Assembly (NCBI GenBank): GCA_934277865.1 | Contig: CAKQVW010000004.1 | Coordinates: forward strand, 1 to 28,782 | Length of the DNA stretch: 28,782 nt | Direction: 5' to 3' | Source: an uncultured Pseudobdellovibrionaceae bacterium | GTDB taxonomy: Bacteria > Bdellovibrionota > Bdellovibrionia > Bdellovibrionales > JAMPXM01 | Shown: in pieces, positions 25,688 through 28,782 of the stretch | How the letters are laid out: each line of letters opens with the position of its first letter | Numbering within the stretch: position 1 is the first letter of the stretch | Notes under the pieces: model-generated | Seen by the model: the letters and a program-made list of their open reading frames with translations, nothing else | The model's database searches: none | What the model was told of the DNA's origin: nothing | Position numbers and translations under genes: made by a program

Positions 25688-26356
25688 ATGAAGAAGATCA
25701 TGCTCGTGACACTGGCAACTTTGTCAGTCTCCGCTTTTCACAATCAATCAGAAGCTGCAGGCGCAGGCCGCGGCGCACGCGCAGAAGGTGTTCGTGCTCG
25801 CGAAACTGAAGCAGCACGTGGACGAGCTGCTAAAGCTGGTCGCGCAGGTGCTGATGCCGCAACAGCGACAGCATTCCGCCAGCTCGAGCAAGGCAACTTC
25901 CTCGCAGATCTTTCTCCCAACCAACGTACTGCACTTAGCCGCAACAGCGCAGATCCAACGTTCCAATCTGCAATGAAGGACATCGCTGAGCACATGCGCA
26001 CACCGGAGTTCCGCGATCTCGCGTCGGCGCGCCTTCGCGCAATGTCGAATATCCCTGCGGGTGTAAAACTCGATCAACCAGCGGACGCTTTGGCTCGTCT
26101 CACCAACGAAGCTCAAGCTGAACTGACTTACGATCGTCTTGCACTTCGCACGTATGTTAAAGAACTCAAGCCAGAAACACGCGCTCACGTTGCGTTCCTT
26201 CTGACGCGTGCAAGCGAAATCGTGGAAGCAAGCGGCGGTCGTAAGTCGCGCGCGGAAGCACTTCGTGAAGCGAACGATGCCATGGCCAAGCCTGAAGCAG
26301 AAGGCGGACGCAGCACACGTCTCGATCTTGAGAACGTAAACAAGTACTGCAAATAA
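25688..26356 (+). CDS. Small exported Ala/Arg-rich helical protein, unknown function
   Basis: The 222-residue protein begins with a clear signal peptide (MKKIMLVTLATLSVSAF..., cleavage likely near SEAAG at 20-24), followed by an Ala/Gly/Arg/Glu-rich segment (about 24-60) and a soluble, mostly helical domain (about 60-222) ending KYCK with a lone cysteine. The mature protein is rich in Arg and Ala. No known domain was recognised. ATG 25688 is preferred over 25631 because GAGGAGGAAG lies a few bases upstream and the signal peptide begins there; codons before it encode an unlikely Glu-rich lead. The 131-base gap from the previous stop could hold a promoter, but none is convincing. A strong intrinsic terminator follows. 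Confidence 0.8.
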   Translation: MKKIMLVTLATLSVSAFHNQSEAAGAGRGARAEGVRARETEAARGRAAKAGRAGADAATATAFRQLEQGNFLADLSPNQRTALSRNSADPTFQSAMKDIAEHMRTPEFRDLASARLRAMSNIPAGVKLDQPADALARLTNEAQAELTYDRLALRTYVKELKPETRAHVAFLLTRASEIVEASGGRKSRAEALREANDAMAKPEAEGGRSTRLDLENVNKYCK

Positions 26357-26386
26357 GCCGATAGGGAAACCTTGTTAGCGACGATT

Positions 26387-26421
26387 GGGCGAAGCTTGAA
26401 CGAGCTTCGCCCTTTTCTTTT
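26387..26421 (+). terminator. Rho-independent terminator
   Basis: GGGCGAAGCT (26387-26396) and AGCTTCGCCC (26403-26412) form a perfect 10-base stem with a six-base loop, followed by TTTTCTTTT (26413-26421). It ends transcription of the exported-protein gene 31 bases after its stop and before the PAP2 gene. Confidence 0.93.
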
Positions 26422-26447
26422 GCCCGCGATTCAGATTAGATGGAGCC

Positions 26448-27083
26448 ATGAACCCGATATCGCTGGATCATCAAATTTTCCAATTCATCAATCGTGATAT
26501 CGCCAATCCAATTTTCGACCTCACCTTGCCGTTGATGACGGATCTCCACAAAGAACCGCTCTTCTGGTTGATGGTATTCTCTTGGATCTCCATACAGATT
26601 TTTTTGCCGGCCTATCTTGATCGACCAAATTTCGTAAAGATCGCAAAGAAGCGGGCAAAGCTCTGGGCGTCTGGCATTTTGATTTTAGGTCTCTCAATGG
26701 GCTTGGCAGATTTTGTGGCCTATCGAGGCATCAAGATCTGGGTTCAGCGCGATCGGCCAGAGGCTGCAGGTCTTGCACCAATACTTCGTACCCACTCGCA
26801 CTCTGGTTGGTCTTTTCCGTCGAATCACGCCGCCAACAACTTTGCATTAGCCAGAACCGTTCAAGTCCTGGCGCCTCATTACGCCTTGGCAGCCTACACC
26901 TTTGCCGCGGTCGTAGCCGTCTCACGCGTATACGTCGGCGTGCACTTTCCAGGAGACATCGCCGCTGGCGGCCTGATTGGATGGCTGTGCGCCACCCTGA
27001 TCTTGCTTATCGCCAGACGAACTGGCGTGCTTAGAAGTGTCGGATATTCTTTTCACGCGAGAAGGAAAGATCCATCGTCGTAA
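26448..27083 (+). CDS. PAP2-family membrane phosphatase
   Basis: The 211-residue protein is an integral membrane phosphatase of the PAP2 superfamily with all three motifs: K96-x6-RP (KIWVQRDRP), PSNH (124-127) and SR-x5-H-x3-D with S159, R160, H166 and D170. Several hydrophobic segments surround them. Family members dephosphorylate phosphatidic acid, phosphatidylglycerol phosphate or undecaprenyl pyrophosphate at the outer face of the inner membrane; the substrate cannot be told here. GGAG sits only two bases before ATG 26448. The last 53 bases overlap the 3' end of the convergent cyclic-nucleotide-binding gene. Confidence 0.9.
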   Translation: MNPISLDHQIFQFINRDIANPIFDLTLPLMTDLHKEPLFWLMVFSWISIQIFLPAYLDRPNFVKIAKKRAKLWASGILILGLSMGLADFVAYRGIKIWVQRDRPEAAGLAPILRTHSHSGWSFPSNHAANNFALARTVQVLAPHYALAAYTFAAVVAVSRVYVGVHFPGDIAAGGLIGWLCATLILLIARRTGVLRSVGYSFHARRKDPSS

Positions 27084-27492
27084 CTCGCAAACGGCCACAC
27101 AGAAAGTGCGCAAGCGCACGGTAAACCTTCACCGCCATCGCCGGTGTGTTTTCGAACAGCGTGCGTAGCTTATCGAAGTCGATTCGAACTATCTCACTTC
27201 GTTCCATTGCTTCCACAGTGGCAGAACGTGGCTCGCCGTCGACGAAAGCCATCTCGCCAAAATGTGCACCCGTCCCAAGCTGCGCAACATCAATGGTGTT
27301 GTCTTTTCCCGTGCGGCGAATTCGAACTGTTCCGAATTTGATGACAAAAAGCGAAACCGCCTGATCACCTTCGCTGAAAATCTCATCGCCCGGATTGAAT
27401 GTCTCTACCGATGAGATGGCGCTCAATGCTTCAAGTTCCTGAGAGCTAAGGTCCTTGAAAAGATAGATGTTTTTAAATAGCTCAGCTCCCAT
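27031..27492 (-). CDS. Cyclic nucleotide-binding domain protein (stand-alone Crp/PKA-type fold)
   Basis: The 153-residue protein is almost entirely one cNMP-binding domain (about 8-120): FNPGDEIFSEGD, a beta-roll, then the phosphate-binding cassette FGEMAFVDGEPRSATVEA (78-95) with Gly-Glu and Arg89 as expected for ligand binding. A C-terminal helix (about 118-153) follows, with no winged helix, so it is not a Crp-type transcription factor by itself. It may relay cAMP or c-di-GMP signals to a partner. ATG 27492 has GGAGG six bases upstream. It converges on the PAP2 gene with a 53-base 3' overlap and diverges from the epimerase gene. Confidence 0.88.
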   Translation of the reverse strand: MGAELFKNIYLFKDLSSQELEALSAISSVETFNPGDEIFSEGDQAVSLFVIKFGTVRIRRTGKDNTIDVAQLGTGAHFGEMAFVDGEPRSATVEAMERSEIVRIDFDKLRTLFENTPAMAVKVYRALAHFLCGRLRVTTMDLSFSREKNIRHF

Positions 27493-27518
27493 GATGTGCC
27501 TCCAAAAAATATAGAAAG

Positions 27519-27558
27519 AGTATAGACAGAATAAAGATCAAAGCGAGAGTCTGTCTAT
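27519..27558. promoter_or_regulatory. Divergent promoter region with a 9-base inverted repeat
   Basis: ATAGACAGA (27522-27530) is inverted as TCTGTCTAT (27550-27558) with 19 bases between. On the minus strand TATACT (27524-27519) matches five of six -10 bases and would start transcription about 20 bases before the cNMP-domain gene, so the left arm overlaps this -10. No good -35 partner was found. The arrangement suits an operator affecting one or both divergent genes; a leader-RNA stem for the epimerase gene is an alternative. Confidence 0.42.
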
Positions 27559-27580
27559 CCAAGTCCTAGTGGAGGTCCTA

Positions 27581-28576
27581 ATGAAAGTGCTCGTCACAGG
27601 TGCGACCGGGTTTCTCGGAATTCAACTGACTCGCCGTCTCCTCGACGAAGGTATGGAAGTCCGCGTCCTCGTTCGATCAAAAACGAAGTTGGCCGAATTC
27701 GAAGGCCTCGACCCCCAACATCTTGAGGTGGCACTCGGCGATGTGACCAACGAAGCTTCTTTGGTTGATGCCGCTCGCGGCGTGAACGGAGTTTTTCACC
27801 TTGCCGGACTCATTGCCTACTCCAAACAGCAGCGCCAAGCGATGGAGGAGGTGAACGTACAGGGAACCAAAAATCTGATTTCTGCGATAAAGAAAAACGG
27901 CTCGCCTCGCCTCCTTCATCTGTCTTCGGTCGTTGCCATCGGCGCGGGCTTTTCTCCCGATCAGATTTTAGACGAATCTTCGCCCTACAACGTCGCACAC
28001 CTTGGTCTTGGATATTTCGACACCAAACATGATGCCGAAGTCGCCGTCTTTGATGCTGTTCACCGCAACGAAATCGAAGCCGTTGCTATCAACCCATCAA
28101 CCATCTACGGACCGGGAGATGCAAAGAAAGGCAGTCGAGGTGCTCAGCTGAAGGTCGCCAGAGGCAAGTTTCCATTTTATCCGCCCGGTGGCGTGAATGT
28201 CGTTCACGTCGACGACGTGGTCGATCTTTGCATCAAAGCATTTCGCAGCAATAAAAATGGAGAGCGTTATATCGCCTGCGGCGAAAATCTCACGATACAC
28301 GAAACCTTCACCAGAATCGCGAAACTCGCCGGAGTAAAACCTCCAAGCATTGCACTGCCAAGATCCGTGATCTTCGGACTTGGAAAGATCGGAGACCTAC
28401 TCGAGTCAGTCGGCAGCAAAGGCCCGATAAACTCTGACAACGCATGGACCTCAACCATGTTCCACTGGTTCAAATATGAAAAGGCCAAACGCGAGTTCGG
28501 GTTTCAGCCGAAACCCGCGCAAGAGGCTCTCGAGGCTAGTATCAAGTGGAGTCGTGATCACGGATTGATCGGCTGA
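27581..28576 (+). CDS. NAD(P)-dependent epimerase/dehydratase, dihydroflavonol-4-reductase-like
   Basis: The 331-residue protein is an extended short-chain dehydrogenase/reductase. The N-terminal Rossmann motif is GATGFLG (7-13), with R33 after the second strand suggesting possible NADP use. The active site shows the Ser region LLHLSSVVAIG (111-121) and Y145-x3-K149 in GYFDTK; NPSTIYGPGD (about residue 173 on) is typical of DFR-like and hopanoid-associated HpnA-like epimerases. The substrate is not evident. I start at ATG 27581 with GGAGG five bases upstream; GTG 27569 would place the ribosome site inside the gene. The 3' end overlaps the convergent permease gene by 19 bases. Confidence 0.9.
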   Translation: MKVLVTGATGFLGIQLTRRLLDEGMEVRVLVRSKTKLAEFEGLDPQHLEVALGDVTNEASLVDAARGVNGVFHLAGLIAYSKQQRQAMEEVNVQGTKNLISAIKKNGSPRLLHLSSVVAIGAGFSPDQILDESSPYNVAHLGLGYFDTKHDAEVAVFDAVHRNEIEAVAINPSTIYGPGDAKKGSRGAQLKVARGKFPFYPPGGVNVVHVDDVVDLCIKAFRSNKNGERYIACGENLTIHETFTRIAKLAGVKPPSIALPRSVIFGLGKIGDLLESVGSKGPINSDNAWTSTMFHWFKYEKAKREFGFQPKPAQEALEASIKWSRDHGLIG

Positions 28577-28782
28577 TTGATCGCCTTCGGCGCAAGCATG
28601 CCCTTGCCACCAAAGCGAAGTGCAAGCACGGCAATCGTCACAAGGTAGGGGACGATCTGCACCAAGGAGTTTGGAACATTAAATCCAAACAGCTTCTGTC
28701 CCTGTAAGAGCATTTGAGTCGCATCGGCCGCAGCAAAAACCAAACATGCAATCGCCGTCGGAACCGGTCGCCAGCCTCCAAG
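28558..28782 (-). CDS. C-terminal part of an ABC-transporter permease, BMP-associated nucleoside/sugar type (5' end outside window)
   Basis: The last 74 residues of a minus-strand protein, open to the window edge and ending TGA at 28558-28560. The sequence GGWRPVPTAIACLVFAAADA, then an amphipathic loop, VPNSLVQIVPYLVTIAVLAL and a closing GKGMLAPKAINQP resemble the C-terminus of permeases that work with BMP-family (BmpA/Med) binding proteins in nucleoside or simple-sugar uptake (YufP/YufQ/NupQ type). Two hydrophobic helices are visible. TTG 28741-28743 is an internal codon, not the start. Too little is present to name a substrate. It overlaps the convergent epimerase end by 19 bases. Confidence 0.72.
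   Translation of the reverse strand, partial: LGGWRPVPTAIACLVFAAADATQMLLQGQKLFGFNVPNSLVQIVPYLVTIAVLALRFGGKGMLAPKAINQPINP

Noticed and set aside
27569..27580. GTG start for the epimerase at 27569
   Set aside because: It would place the strong GGAGG inside the coding region; ATG 27581 gives the classical Rossmann start MKVLVTGATG.
1..28782. CRISPR array, prophage, transposon, toxin-antitoxin or defence island
   Set aside because: No spaced direct repeats, integrase/transposase motifs or recognisable defence domains were seen; most genes are core functions in compact operons.

Overview
The window carries ordinary chromosomal genes of a Gram-negative bacterium, densely packed in operons. A Tol system, an outer-membrane-type lipoprotein and FtsEX/EnvC imply a two-membrane envelope. 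The ftsE-ftsX-envC-ctpA order, an Rrf2-led sufBCDS-nfu operon, a small protein of a type I associate with delta-proteobacteria-like genomes, and several large secreted proteins without clear homologues suggest Bdellovibrionota (Bdellovibrio-like) or a neighbouring group. That placement is inference and was not tested. No tRNA, rRNA, IS element, prophage or CRISPR array was seen.

Layout: the 3' end of a cysteine-containing, probably secreted protein (1-477) converges on the minus-strand operon ftsE-ftsX-envC-ctpA (508-4776), which links divisome signalling to septal peptidoglycan hydrolysis and periplasmic proteolysis. A minus-strand gene for an 89-residue conserved protein (4858-5127) diverges from a plus-strand pair (5194-7958) encoding a lipoprotein zinc-metalloprotease candidate and a membrane-anchored protein. 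The minus-strand operon rrf2-sufB-sufC-sufD-sufS-nfu (7971-13740) covers iron-sulfur cluster assembly and its regulator. A degenerate GDPD-like membrane-anchored protein (13872-14828) diverges from it.

From 14894 the plus strand carries tolQ-tolR-tolA-tolB, then glnE overlapping tolB by one base, then a secreted cyclophilin-type isomerase (to 22026). Two exported proteins of unknown function follow (22248-25556 and 25688-26356), closed by a clear intrinsic terminator. The right end holds a PAP2-type phosphatase, a convergent cyclic-nucleotide-binding-domain protein, a divergent NAD(P)-dependent epimerase/reductase, and the 3' end of an ABC-transporter permease on the minus strand.

The known modules are recognisable and mostly complete. 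The less understood parts are the metalloprotease/anchored-protein pair, the 1102-residue exported protein with its Ala/Arg-rich neighbour, the degenerate GDPD-like protein, and inverted repeats at two divergent promoters. I found no convincing new defence or mobile system. GTG or TTG starts preceded by good Shine-Dalgarno sites are common here (envC, ftsX, sufS, nfu, tolB, the PPIase and the 1102-residue protein).
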